Notes under the pieces: model-generated
What the model was told of the DNA's origin: nothing
The model's database searches: none
The model's input: only the letters and a program-made list of their open reading frames with translations
Shown: positions 22,287 through 32,939 of the stretch, piece after piece
Position numbering within the stretch: position 1 is the first letter of the stretch
How the letters are laid out: the number at the start of each line of letters is the position of its first letter
Origin: Aegilops tauschii subsp. strangulata
Taxonomy: Eukaryota > Streptophyta > Magnoliopsida > Poales > Poaceae
Assembly (NCBI RefSeq): GCF_002575655.3
Contig: NC_053039.3
Location: forward strand, 219,623,622-219,687,621
Direction of reading: 5' to 3'
DNA: 64,000 nt
Made by a program: the position numbers and the translations under genes

Positions 22287-23018
22287 CTAGAAATTCTGAT
22301 CCGTTGAAGACTCCATGATGTCTGCTCCAGTTTCGTCAACAAAGTCATCTTCACTTGGTTCCGAGTCGGTGTCGTCGATGATGATGTAGTTATCCGGACA
22401 AGTGCATTCGTCGACTTCTGCTTTTGGCACTGGATTTCCCATGAATACTCCAATCTTCTTCTCCAGGTCGTCATTCTTCCCTACTAATGCGATGATTTCC
22501 TCCATATAATCCTCGCGTGTAGCCTTGAGTTCTTCTTGGAGCTCCTTGATCTTCGTCAATGCCTTCTTCAGTTCTTCCTTGTCCGTGCACATCTGGTTCT
22601 CCTAGCGACGAATATGTTGGTTTTGCTCCTGGATGAAAGCTGCAATTGATCCATCCTTCTTGGTTCTGATCATCTCCCATTGCACGTCTCGGCGTCCACA
22701 AATTTGGTAAATTGTATCCTTAAGCTCCTGGTGATAGACTTCTCCAATGCGTCCCATGGCGATGTGTGCGGCCATGCTCTTCCCTAAACTCCAGGTTGGT
22801 GCTTCGAAAACCAATCTTATGGGTTCAGTAACTGGCACAAACGTCCTTCCTGGAATGTGAACTTGAATCTTCCAGCTCTCCTCTTCGGGTAATGTGGCGT
22901 TGTAGGTTCCCGTGATGCTTGGTATTCCTATGTTCAAATACTTGGTGACTTCCTTCAAGTGTCGACCAAAAGGCGTGTCTTCATCTGGTTGCATGAACTT
23001 GCTCCTTGCATCCGCCAT
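22287..23018 (-). CDS. Extra ORF upstream of gag, two halves separated by TAG (copy 1)
   Basis: Starts at ATG 23016-23018, 94 nt inside the primer binding site. The first half has 138 codons and ends at TAG 22602-22604. The same frame is open from there to TAA/TGA at 22287-22289, giving 244 codons in all. The N-terminal half has a compact region with WKIQVHIPGRTF, EAPTWSLGKSMAAHIAMG and DTIYQICGRRD. The second half is a heptad coiled coil (EELKKALTKIKELQEELK) followed by an acidic tail with CTCPDNYIII and EPSEDDFVDE. I know no family for it; it is not gag, protease or envelope. Copy 2 keeps the length, start and the TAG (62884-63606). Extra ORFs before gag are known in some plant gypsy elements, mainly the Tat branch; here the role is unknown. 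Confidence 0.65.
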
Positions 23019-23111
23019 TCCTAAAAGAGTAGAAAGTGGAGAGGGGTCAGAAATGAGAAGAGAGAAGCTTTCTAGGGCTTAAGCTTAGTGATCGTGTCCT
23101 ATAGTCAGCGT

Positions 23112-23128
23112 GTGCTCTGATACCAACT
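23112..23128 (-). promoter_or_regulatory. Primer binding site (initiator Met tRNA type)
   Basis: Minus sense reads aagttggtatcagagc directly after the 5' LTR end GGTCGCTACA; tggtatcagag complements the 3' end of plant initiator tRNA-Met. Confidence 0.85.
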
Positions 23129-23129
23129 T

Positions 23130-25918
23130 TGTAGCGACCAGACCTCAAATGGTCTGTGCTGCTGTGCACCAGTGTCATCCCTGGATCAGTAATGCTGACA
23201 CGCACAGTACAAATGGAGGATTTATAACAGAGTAGCAATCACACACTTATTACATCAAATATCTCCAAAGAGATTAAGTATGATAAACATGGCTTAAGGC
23301 CATCTAAAACGATAACAACGGAAGACTTGGAAGATAAGTGAGTCCATCAACTCCAGCGGCATCACTGAGTATAAGACCACGACCTAAGGCACCTTACTCG
23401 TCGTCTGTAAAGTCTGCAACATGAAACGTTGCAGCCCGAAAACGGGTCAGCACATAGAATATGCTGGCAAAGCAACACATAGAGGATAATGAACAATAAC
23501 AAGGCTATACTACATGCATATAAGGCTGGTGGAAAGCTCTATGGTTAAGTTTTATGCGAAAAGCCAATTTTTCCCTACTTCAAAGGAATAAATTTTATTT
23601 AACTATCATGGTGGTTGTTAAACATTGAGAAGGTACCTCCAACTCAATCCCAATTAAGTGTCATCATTAACCCACAAAATTAATTAAAAGTAACATGGTG
23701 ATGAGATTCAAATGATAATCCAGGTACTAGATACTCAAGTTGTCCATAACCGGGGACACGGCTAACCATGATTAGTTTGTACACTCTGCAGAGGTTTGCG
23801 CACTTTTCCCCACAAGACTCGATCGCCTCCGTTTTATTTCTCGCACTGCATGGTGTTTGAGAAACGGATGACCGAGACACAGTCTTTCAGAAACAATCAC
23901 TCTTTACTCTGGATGGACCGGTACACCTACTTTCCCCTACATCTGCTAGCCCACCTCTTCAAGAGATCATGTAACCTACTCAACTATGCTAGAGCCCATA
24001 ATAGCTTGTGGCTGCACACGAAAGTTTCTAGCATGAATAATCTTATGATCCCTTTGAGCCTGGGTGGCGGTCCTTATACAAACAGACAACACTGGGTTCT
24101 CCAGGTGCCTCAATCCACCCAGATGTGAGTTTTAGTTGCCACCTTAGGTAAACCATTATTAATAATCTCACATCTGTCATGAATATCTCTCAAACCCAAA
24201 TCCACGTCTACGAGCATAGCATGGCAAGATAATAGCAACGTAGAAGTAACTCCCAAGGGTTTGATAATTAAAAAAGTAATAGGTACTACCTCAACTACTT
24301 CCCAGAACCCACAGTTTAATTAGATCCTAATCATGCAATGTTTGAGTAATTGATCTAATGCAATAAAAACTGGGTATGGAAGGTATGATCAAAGTGTTAC
24401 TTTCCTTGCTGATGATCCGCAAAACCTAGCGATTCGAAGTAACAAGCGGCACACTCCGGGTACTCTATCGCAAACAAACAAGCAAACAATAAGTACTCAT
24501 CTAATGCATAGGTAAAACTCGAATGAAAGATACAACCAGAAAGTTCAACTTAAGAACTCCGGTTTGCAAAAAGAATCAACTCGAAAGAAGCAACGAAAGT
24601 CAAACGGCGAAAGAAACAAGCTTCGTTTACTAATATGGATCTAGGTCAAATTTTACTGTAGTAAAAACTTGTTTGAGTAGGTTAAACGGAAAGAGAATTT
24701 CGAGACGAAACTCTAGGCGCTTGAATCGCCTGATTCCGATAAACGAGCGAGAAGTTAAACAGAAACGAAGATTCGATCAGAAATCGAGTCTGAGAAAATA
24801 GCGGAATAATCCGACGAAAAAGAAAAACGGACGAACGGTTAAAGAACAGACGTTCGTTAACAGAGAAAAACCGACGAACGGGTTCGTTAAAACGAACGGT
24901 TCGGTGAACGCTCGCAAAAATAATAAAACCGAAAAAAAACGATCTAGGGTTTTTTTTGTTTTTTTTAAACGAATGGTTTTTTTTAAAGAAAAACCGGCAA
25001 CGAACGGGGCAGTACCTCGTCGGGGGCGGGGCTCCGGCGGGGCTCGGCTGCTCCGGCGAGGGCGGCGGGGTGCGGCGGGTGCGGCGGGGCTCGGCTGCTC
25101 CGGCGAGGGCGGCGGGGTGCGGCGGGTGCGGCGGGGCTCGGGGGGGGCGGCGAGCGACGAGGGGGCGGCGAGTGCGGCGAGCGGCGGCGGCTCGGGCTTC
25201 GGCTCCGGCGGCGGCGAGCGAGGCGGGTGCGGGCGGCGGGGGGCGAGGTGAGGTGAGAGGAGGGGGGCTATATATATAGGAAGGGGGGCAGCAGCTTGGG
25301 GAAGGGGCAAGGTGCGGCGGCGGCGTTCCCGTGTCCGCCATGGACACGGCGCGGCGGCGGCGTCGTGCGAGGAGAGGACAACGCGGGGCGGGCCGGCCTG
25401 CGGCTCGGCTGGGCTCGGCCCAATCGGGCGTAGTGCAAATTTTTTTTAAACATTCCGCGGAAAATAATTCGTAGAAAAATAAATAAAAGTCCAAAAAAGA
25501 TAAAACAAATTTTCCCCGTCTAGTTAGAAAATCTAGAATAGGGTGAACATTTTTTAACACAAAATAATTTTTTTGAAAACATGCAATATTTTTAATGCAA
25601 TTAAAATTGCAAATAAATTCCAATAAATGATTTTAACACTTTTCCTCCAGTATTTCAATTGTTTTGGAGAAGTCATATTTTCTCCTCTCGTTTATTTTTA
25701 AAATGAAATATTTTTCCGGAGAGAAAATAATTAAAACCAAAATCCTCGTTTTATTATTTGATGAAAATCAAATATGAAAATTCGAGAAAATCCCCAACTC
25801 TCTCCGAGGGTCCTTGAGTTGCTTAGGATTTATCGAGGATTTTTCAAAATGCAATAAAATATGATATGCAATGATGATCTATGTATAACATGCCAAATTG
25901 AAATTTTGTGATGTTACA
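23130..25918 (-). repeat. 5' LTR of chromovirus copy 1, 2789 bp
   Basis: Same ends as the partner LTR. The GC-rich promoter-proximal block carries a tandem 47-bp duplication (about 25038-25135; unit beginning ggggctcggctgctccggcg). An 11-bp stretch present near 17365 in the partner is missing near 25615. Otherwise the two LTRs are very similar, implying a fairly young insertion. Confidence 0.9.
25269..25278 (-). promoter_or_regulatory. TATA box of the chromovirus 5' LTR
   Basis: Tatatatata inside a GC-rich block, in the orientation of the element; repeated at 17013-17022 in the other LTR, and as tttatatac near 58166-58177 in copy 2. The transcription start would lie about 30 bp further left. 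Confidence 0.6.
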
Positions 25919-26751
25919 TATCCTTCATGTAAGTTGTCATCGGTGCAAGCAATAAAAATTGCTCTCTAAATATGTATGATCTTTTAGTGTGAAAAAATAA
26001 GCTTTATATGAACTTGTGATATGGAAGAAATAAAAGCGACGGACCGCATAATAAAGTTATTTATCACAAGCGACAATATAAAGTGACATTATTTTGCATT
26101 AAGATTATATGCATCCAACCATAAAAGTGCATGACAACCTGTGCTTCCCTCTGCGAGGGCCTATCTTTTACTTTTACTTTCTACCCTTATACAAGAGTCA
26201 TGGTGAACTTCACCTTTCATTTTCACACCTTTTCTTTTTGGCAAGCACTATATGTTGTGGAAAGATCCATATGCATATATCCACTCGGATGTAGGTTATC
26301 ATAAAGTATTATTGTTGACATTACCCTTGAGGTAAAAGGTTGGGAGGCGAAACTATAAGCCGCTATCTTTCTCTTTGTCCGGTTGAGGCTTTGATCTCAT
26401 AAGTATTGTGTGAGTGTTAGCAATTATGAAAGACTAAAAGATGGTTGAGTATGTGGACTTGCTATACAAAGTCTCTTACATTGACTCTTTCCGATATTAT
26501 GATAAATTGCAATTGCTTCAATGACTGAGATCAAAGTTTGCTAGTTTTCAATAAAGTTTTTGATTCATACTTTACGTAGTGAACGAATTGTCACTTTAGC
26601 ATAAAAAATTATATGATGTTGTTCTTAAGATGATCATGATGCCCTCATGTCCGTATTTTATTTTATCGACACCTCTATCTCTAAACATATGGACATATTT
26701 ATCGATTTCGGCTTTCGCTTGAGGACAAGCGAGGTCTAAGCTTGGGGGAGT
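25919..26751 (+). mobile_element. Athila-like gypsy 3' internal region, part 2, with polypurine tract
   Basis: Continuation of 14680-14921 after the chromovirus. It is homologous to about 2285-3028 (landmarks 'caataaaaattgct', 'gttgacattacccttgaggt', 'gaggacaagcgaggtctaag'). It ends in the polypurine tract taagcttgggggagt just before the LTR at 26752. Confidence 0.8.
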
Positions 26752-28272
26752 TGATACGTCCATTTTGCATCATGCTTTTATATTGATATTTATTGCATCA
26801 TGGGATGTTATTACACATTATGGTTTAATACATATGCCTTTTCTCTCTTATTTTACAAGGTTTACATGAAGAGGGAGAATGCCGACAGCTGGAATTCTGG
26901 ACCAGAAAGGAGCAAATCTAAGAGACCTATTCCGCACAACTCCAAAAGTCCTGAAAAATTACGGAGAATTAGTTTGGAATATAATAAAAATATTGGGTGC
27001 AAAAAATACCAGAGGGGACCCACCAGGTGGCCACAAGCCTAGGGGCGTGCCCTACCACCCTAGGCGCGCTCCCAGGGCTTGTGGGCCCCCTGGCAGGTCT
27101 CCGGTGCCCATCTTCTGCTATATGGAAGGTTCTGATCTAGAAAAAATCATAAGGAAGCTTTCGGGACAAAGCGCCGCCGTCTCGAGGCGGAACCTAGGCA
27201 GAAGCAATCTAGGGCTCCGGCGGAGCTGTTCTACCAGGGAAACTTCCCTCCGGGAGGGGGAAATCGAAGCCATCGTCATCACCAACGATCCTCTCATCGA
27301 GAGGGGGTCAATCTCCATCAACATATTCACTAGCACCATCTCCTCTCAAACCCTAGTTCATCTCTTTTATCCGATCTTTATCTCAAAACCTTAGATTGGT
27401 ACTTGTGGGTTGCTAGTAGTATTGATTACTCCTTGTAGTTGATGCTAGTTGGTTCATTCGATGGAAGATCATATGTTCAGATCCTTAATGATATTCAATA
27501 CCCCTCTGATTATGAACATGAATATGCTTTGTGAGTAGTTATGTTTGTTCCTGAGGACATGGGAGAAGTCTTGTTATAAGTAATCACGTGAATTTGGTAT
27601 TCGTTCGATATTTTGATGAGATGTACGTTGTCTTTCATCTAGTGGTGTTATGTGAACGTCAACTACATGTCACTTCACCATGATTTGGGCCTAGGGGAAG
27701 GCATTGGGAAGTAATAAGTAGATGATGGGTTGCTAGAGTGACAGAAGCTTAAACCCTAGGTTATGCGTTGCTTCATAAGGGGCTGATTTGGATCCACATG
27801 TTTCATGCTATGGTTAGATTTATCTTAATTCTTCTTTCGTAGTTGCGGATGCTTGCGAGAGGGTTTAATCATAAGTGGGAGGCTTGTCCAAGTAAGGACA
27901 GCACCCAAGCACCGGTCCACCCACATATCAAATTATCAAAGTAATAACGCGAATCATATGAGCATGATGAAAACTAAATTGACAATAATTCCCATGTGCC
28001 CTCGGGAGCGCTTTGCTTTATATAATAGTTCGTCTAGGCTTATCCTTTTCTACAAAAAGTATTGGGCCACCTTGCTGCACCTAAGTTACACTTGTTACTC
28101 ATTACCCGTTACGAATTATCTTATCACAAAACTATTTGTTACCGATAATTTCAGTGCTTGCAGAGAATACCTTACTGAAAACCGCTTGTCATTTCCTTCT
28201 GCTCCTCGTTGGGTTCGACACTCTTACTTATCGAAAGAACTACAATAGATCCCCTATACTTGTGGGTCACCA
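26752..28272 (+). repeat. Athila-like LTR shared by two internal regions, 1521 bp
   Basis: Begins TGATACGTCCATTTTGCATC and ends tacttgtgggtcacca. A polypurine tract lies directly upstream (so it serves as a 3' LTR), and a primer binding site followed by gag lies directly downstream (so it also serves as a 5' LTR). Homologous throughout to 3029-4545. Confidence 0.85.
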
Positions 28273-28283
28273 AGACTCTCTTC

Positions 28284-28301
28284 TGGCGCTATTGTCGGGG
28301 A
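28284..28301 (+). promoter_or_regulatory. Primer binding site of the Athila-like element
   Basis: Tggcgctattgtcgggga, 11 bp after the LTR end. It is close to the tggcgccgttgccgggga type (tRNA-Asp) common in grass Athila-like elements, with two transitions. Confidence 0.75.
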
Positions 28302-28378
28302 GTGAAGCGCCTTTGGTGAGTGGAATTTGGTAAGGAAAAATTTATATTACGTGCTGAAATTTACTGTCACTTGTTACT

Positions 28379-28801
28379 ATGGAGAATCATCCTTTGAGGG
28401 GCTTGTTCGGGGCATCTTCACCTCGACCGGTAGAGCAAGAAGTTGCTCCTCAACCTATTGCACCTACTGAAAATATTTATTATGAAATTCCTTCGGGTAT
28501 GATACAGAAGCTGTTAGCTAATCCTTACGCAAGAGATGGAACACTACATACTAATATGCATCTAATCTATGTGGATGAAGTTTGTGGATTATTTAAGCTT
28601 GCAGGTTTGCCCGAGGATGACGTCAACAAGAAGGTTTTCCATTTATCTTTGAAGGGAAAGGCGTTGACATGGTATAGGCTATGTGATCATATTGGAGCTT
28701 GGAACTACAACCGATTGAAATTGGAATTTCATCAGAAGTTTTATCCTATGCATCTGGTTCATCGTGATCGGAATTATATATATAATTTTTGGCCTCATGA
28801 G
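28379..28801 (+). pseudogene. gag: Athila-like gag, N-terminal fragment
   Basis: ATG at 28379, 78 bp after the primer binding site, opens a frame with hallmarks of the Athila gag/capsid N terminus: PTENIYYEIPSGMIQKL, then a hydrophobic block (HLIYVDEVCGLFKLAGL), then KVFHLSLKGKALTWYRL and FHQKFYPMHLVHRDRNYIYN. At about 28801 (after FWPHE) the homology stops and unrelated sequence begins, although the frame happens to stay open to 29035. About 140 residues remain of a gag that normally runs to several hundred. The missing part includes the zinc knuckle and all of pol, so a large internal deletion or a recombination joined this end to 28802-29216. Confidence 0.8.
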
Positions 28802-29216
28802 CAGAAATGTCGGCTCCGCATGAGAGGGACCAAAGACCCAGTGGTGCCGTCTTCATCCCGGGCTGGGCCCAAGGTGAAGAGGACGACCACTAAGAACAGC
28901 AAGGAGGATGTGGTGCACTGCCACTCAGCCCGCCTTGCTCCGGCCTCGACTCCGGCAGCAGGTGGTGAAGGGTGTCGACCCTACTCCACCATCAAGCCCG
29001 GCACCATCAGCAAGCAGGACTCCTCCACCACTTAAGAGGGCGAGGGAATCACCCTCGCCTCCTATATATGAGCTGGACGCCATGTTCGACGATTCAGAGT
29101 GAGAACAATTATTTGCTTCTCTTGATTTCAGTAACTTTTTCCTTCAGTTTATGTTGATCTTGTGATGTTGGCCTTGACAGGGATGACGAGACTTTGGCCC
29201 AGTGGGCCAAGCGCGC
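28802..29216 (+). pseudogene. Unidentified coding fragment with a probable intron
   Basis: Between the gag fragment and the next LTR lies GC-richer sequence with coding character. One frame reads from about 28905: QQVVKGVDPTPPSSPAP, then LKRARESPSPPIYELDAMFD. A GTGAGA donor at 29099 and a TTGACAG acceptor ending at 29180 bound an 82-bp T-rich intron; joining keeps the frame and continues with an acidic stretch and TLAQWAKRA until the LTR at 29217. A Ser/Arg/Lys-rich stretch in another frame lies upstream, suggesting a frameshift near 28905. I do not recognise the protein. It could be a transposon-encoded nuclear protein or a captured host exon pair. Confidence 0.4.
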
Positions 29217-29668
29217 TGATGCGTCCATTTTGCATCATGCTTTCGTATTGAAATTTATTGCATTATGGGCTGTTATTACACATTATGGTACAATTCTTAT
29301 GCCTTTTCTCTCTTATTTTACAAGGTTTACATGAAGAGGGAGAATGCCGACAGCTGGAATTCTGGACCGGAAAGGAGAAAATCTGAGAGACCTATTCTAC
29401 ACAACTCCAAAAGTCCTGTAAATATACATAGAATTATTTTGGAATATATAAAAAATATTGGGCAAAGAAAATACCATGGGGGACACACCAGGAGGCCACA
29501 AGCCTGGGGGGGCGCCCTACCCCCCTATGTGCGCCCCTAGGGCTTGTGGGCCCCCTGTCAGGCCTCCGGTGCCCATCTTCTGCTGTATGGAGGGTTTTGA
29601 CTTGGAAAATCATAAGGAAGCTTTCGGGACGAAGCGCCACCGTCTCGACGCGGAACCTGGGCAGAAGC
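29217..29668 (+). repeat. 5' part of a gypsy LTR, truncated
   Basis: Begins TGATGCGTCCATTTTGCATC (one transition from TGATACG) and follows the first 450 bp of the LTR at 26752 up to 'gcagaagcaa'. It then passes directly into Sirevirus LTR sequence. The remaining ~1.07 kb of this LTR is missing. Confidence 0.85.
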
Positions 29669-30423
29669 AATTCCGACCATTGTGAATGTGTCGGTTGGCC
29701 ATTGGCTGAACCCCGTGTCCAAAATGGTCATTTCCCATCTGGGAAGTCTATAAATAGCTACCCTGCGCCGGCTTTGCCCGGTGGCTGCTCTGTTTGATTC
29801 TGAGAAGATTGTTGAGCAACCCACTCTCTGAGCGATTTGAGTTTCAAATCCACCGTTAGAAAACCCCTAGAGCCGAAGAACTAGATAGTGGTTAGCGTCA
29901 CTCAAATCTAAGTCTTGTATGCTCCGCTTATTACTCTTGAGAGCTTCAAACTCTCTAGACGGTTAGGTGTCAATTTCTTCAGAGACCATGAGTGATTGTG
30001 GTTCTTGAAGAAGTCTGTAAAGGTTCGGAGATTGCCTTCAAGTATCTACCACGAATAATCAGCATCGGTTGACGAATCGATTGTCGAGGAGAATAGGGTG
30101 AAGAGAGTTTATCTTCCATGTTAAGTCACAACCCCTCCAACTAGACGTAGTCCTTGTGCAGAAGGAAGAACTGGTGGAACAAATACCCTGTCGCCATCGA
30201 GCACCACTGGTTACCTCTGTTACCCTTGTTTTCTTACCATATGTTTTCCATCATGTGATTTGTCTCGATGCATGTCTAGTTTCCTTTCGGTAATTAGTTT
30301 TACCTCAGTGTAGTTCTATTTTTTCATTCATTTCCGTTGTTGGGTTTTGGGAGTTTTGAGTTTTCCAAAGAAAATTTAAAACTCCCATTCACCCCCCTCT
30401 GGTAGACATACTTCGTTCCTACA
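29669..30423 (+). repeat. 5' LTR of the Sirevirus, 3' portion only
   Basis: Aligns to about 41785-42539 of the 3' LTR ('tgtgaatgtgtcggttggcc' onward). It contains a likely TATA motif (tataaataGC at 29749) and ends ttcctaca just before the primer binding site. Confidence 0.85.
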
Positions 30424-30425
30424 AT

Positions 30426-30441
30426 TAGTATCAGAGCAAGG
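30426..30441 (+). promoter_or_regulatory. Primer binding site of the Sirevirus
   Basis: Tagtatcagagcaagg, a one-base variant of the initiator tRNA-Met complement tggtatcagagcaagg. Confidence 0.8.
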
Positions 30442-30489
30442 TACTCCTTGACTCTGCTCATTTTAGTCTAACGACTTTGGAGTTTAAGT

Positions 30490-31383
30490 ATGTCTTCAAT
30501 GAACTACAAATCGCATCTCAATATTCCAATATTCGATGGGACGGACTACCCCTTCTGGAAGGAGAATATGAAGATCCGTCTCCGAGCAATAGATGATAAT
30601 ATGTGGAACGTTGTGCAAGTCGGGCTCACAATCGGTGTACCGCAAGCCCCTACTAACGAAGAAAAGAAGCTCATTCAGCTGGATGCTCAAGCCAAAGATG
30701 ATATTGGCCGCCATCTATCTCGAGCACAATTCCTTCGGTATCGCTAGTGTGAAACTGCGAAGGAATTGTGGGATGTCCTCGAGAAGATCAATGAAGGAGT
30801 TTCAACTCAGAAAAAAGCTCGAATTGATACTCTACAAGTGAAATTCAATCGCTTCAAGCGCATTGGAAATGAAAGCTGTCAGCAAACCTTTGACCATCTC
30901 AGTGACATAGCAAATGAACTTCAAGGTCTCGGTGCCAAATACATCACCGACCATGAAGTTGTGAAGAAGCTGCTCCGATCTTTTGACAGTTCATTCGACA
31001 CCCTTGTTCTGATGATTCACGAACGTCCTGATTTCAAATCCCTCAACTCTGCTGATGTCATGGAAGACTGAACACTCACGAGGAACAAGAGGAAGGGAAG
31101 AGAGATCTGTATGGCTCAAGTCAGCGCAAGAATCATGCTCTCAAAGTTGTGACTGATTCTTCCTCCGATGGAAATGCCGAAGAAGATTCAGATGATCCAG
31201 AAAGGCTTAGCAAAGATCTCGCACTAACCACGAGAAGATTATAGCATCTTCATAAGAAAAATCAGTTTCAGAAGAAAGGTTCAAGCAACTCTGGCGGTTC
31301 AAAATCCTCGTCAAAATCTACAGGAGAATACACCTGCTTCAAGTGCAAAAAGCCTGGACACTTCATTTCGGACTGCCCTCTCT
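30490..31383 (+). pseudogene. gag: Sirevirus gag (copia capsid domain and CCHC knuckle)
   Basis: ATG 30490 begins MSSMNYKSHLNIPIFDGTDY, followed by FWKENMKIRLRAIDD, the standard start of copia gag. An in-frame TAG stands at 30745-30747; the same frame then continues with KELWDVLEKINEG, YITDHEVVKKLLRSF and ends at TGA 31069-31071. Thereafter the reading frame shifts, and a zinc knuckle (CFKCKKPGHFISDC) is encoded at 31335-31376. Gag forms the particle and binds the RNA. At least one nonsense codon and one frameshift break it. Confidence 0.85.
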
Positions 31384-31783
31384 GGGAAGCTGAAATCTGT
31401 GCTACTGGAAGGTATGATTCTGTCAACTATCGAAGCAAAAGCAAGAGCAAGAGCAAGAACTATGACTCCAGTGAAGAAAAGAAAACAAAGAAATTCTTCA
31501 AGAATAAGGACAACTCCACTTCAAAATCTTCGTCAAGATCTTCATCAAGGAACCCTTCCAAGTCCTCCTTCAACCGCAAGAATAACTTCGTAAGGCCAAG
31601 GCGTACATCGGCAAGGAGATGGATTCAGAAGAAGAAGAAGAAGAATCGTCTGCCTCCGAAGAAGCTGATGAATCCGATGAGGATTCCGGCTCGGGCATGG
31701 CTGGCATAGCACGTGCCTCTTCTCCTAGGACAAATTTCTTCGGGTACCCGTCAAGCGATGATTAATCTCCTACCTACTGCTTC

Positions 31784-32921
31784 ATGGCCAAGGCCTTAAA
31801 AGAAAAGGTGCCATCCAAACATCACAAGGTTCACTCCAGTGATCAATCTTCTTCTGATGAGGATGACCATGCTAAGTTGATCAAAATTGTCAATATTCAA
31901 CAAAACTCGCTTGAGAAAATTGAGAAAACCCTCAGGAAATCTGAAGGGTTGTTGGTTGAGGAGATGGAGAAAATCAGTCATTGACCAAAGAGTATTCCAC
32001 TCTCAAGTCACGAATGGATGAACTATCAACTCGTCATGATTTTCTCTCAGCTGGCCACAAAAAATTGACCTATGATTATCTTAAGAGGAAACAGGAAATC
32101 GAGGCGCTGAGAGAGGCTCTTGAGGACTTGAGCAGAGAAAATTCTCTTCTCACCCAACAACTCAAGGATAAACCTGAAGTGTTTGTGTCAGCTTGCTTAA
32201 AATGCCTTGAATGAACCAATGCAGAATCAAATGTTGAATCATTTGTTAGTGCTAACCCCTCGGTCGAGGGAAATGGTTCTGTTTCTGATGAGAACGCTAG
32301 GTTGAAGGATCTTCTTCGAATGGGAATGCTCAAATCTCTCAAAGGGAATCAAACCCACTGTGATGTTTTGAAGAAATCCATTCTTCACAAAAATCCCAGG
32401 AAAGAAGCCATCGGTTTCGAAAGAAAACTGAATGAAAATGGTTCATACTGGGAACCTCATCAATATCCTCACACTGTGTGGGTGCCTTCCAAGAGCAAAC
32501 TGCTCGATCCAGCATTACTTTCAGGATATAACTCTCCTATTCCTGAATATCTTGATGATGATTCTCTAGACAATTATAAGTTGTTCAAGAATCAACATGG
32601 TGAGGCTGTTGCTCGCTATGTTGGACCTAACAGCAGAAATGGCCCCCCAAAGAAAGCTATTTAGGTGCCTCAGAAAACTGTTGATGCTTTGCCTATTACT
32701 GTTCGACTAACCATGCAGGCAGAAAGAGTTCGACAGAATCAGTATATGCATACCACATACAATCACTATGCTCATTTGTGTGGAAGGAATTTCAATGCTT
32801 ATTCTTTAAACTATGCTCGCACCTCATCGAGCAATAACTATTTTTACTAAAAGAATTCATATCCTGCTCGCTTATTTGTTTCGAAGCCACCTGCAAAGAC
32901 ATGGGTGGTTAAGAAAGCCTA
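31784..32921 (+). pseudogene. Sirevirus gag C-terminal/linker region
   Basis: Broken open stretches continue from the zinc knuckle to the protease. 31784-31983 reads as an acidic, heptad-containing segment (NIQQNSLEKIEKTLRKS). 31981-32214 is a second coiled coil (KRKQEIEALREALEDLSREN). 32302-32664 contains SYWEPHQYPHTVWVPSKSK. A stretch near 32905 (KTWVVKKA) lies just before the protease. Long coiled-coil gag extensions are typical of Sireviruses and are thought to mediate contacts with cellular proteins. Several stops separate the pieces. Confidence 0.6.
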
Positions 32922-32939
32922 ATTCTTCTGCGGGGCTAT

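Larger units (their letters stand above)
14922..25918 (-). mobile_element. Tekay-type Ty3/gypsy chromovirus, copy 1, full length
   Basis: A complete minus-strand element of 10,997 bp. In element order: 5' LTR 25918-23130, primer binding site, an extra two-part ORF, gag-protease-RT-RNase H, integrase with chromodomain, polypurine tract, 3' LTR 17672-14922. LTRs begin TGTAACATC and end GGTCGCTACA (minus sense). Flanks are gatcc (14917-14921) and tatcc (25919-25923), a 5-bp duplication with one mismatch. It splits the older gypsy remnant. Coding parts contain one nonsense codon and one frameshift, so it is now probably non-autonomous. The C-terminal chromodomain places it among chromoviruses; Tekay/Del is inferred from long LTRs and layout. 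Confidence 0.9.

Noticed and set aside
23112..23128. Match to initiator tRNA-Met
   Set aside because: Only the 3'-end complement is present next to an LTR, so it is a primer binding site and not a tRNA gene; the same holds for 28284, 30426, 44212 and 63701.
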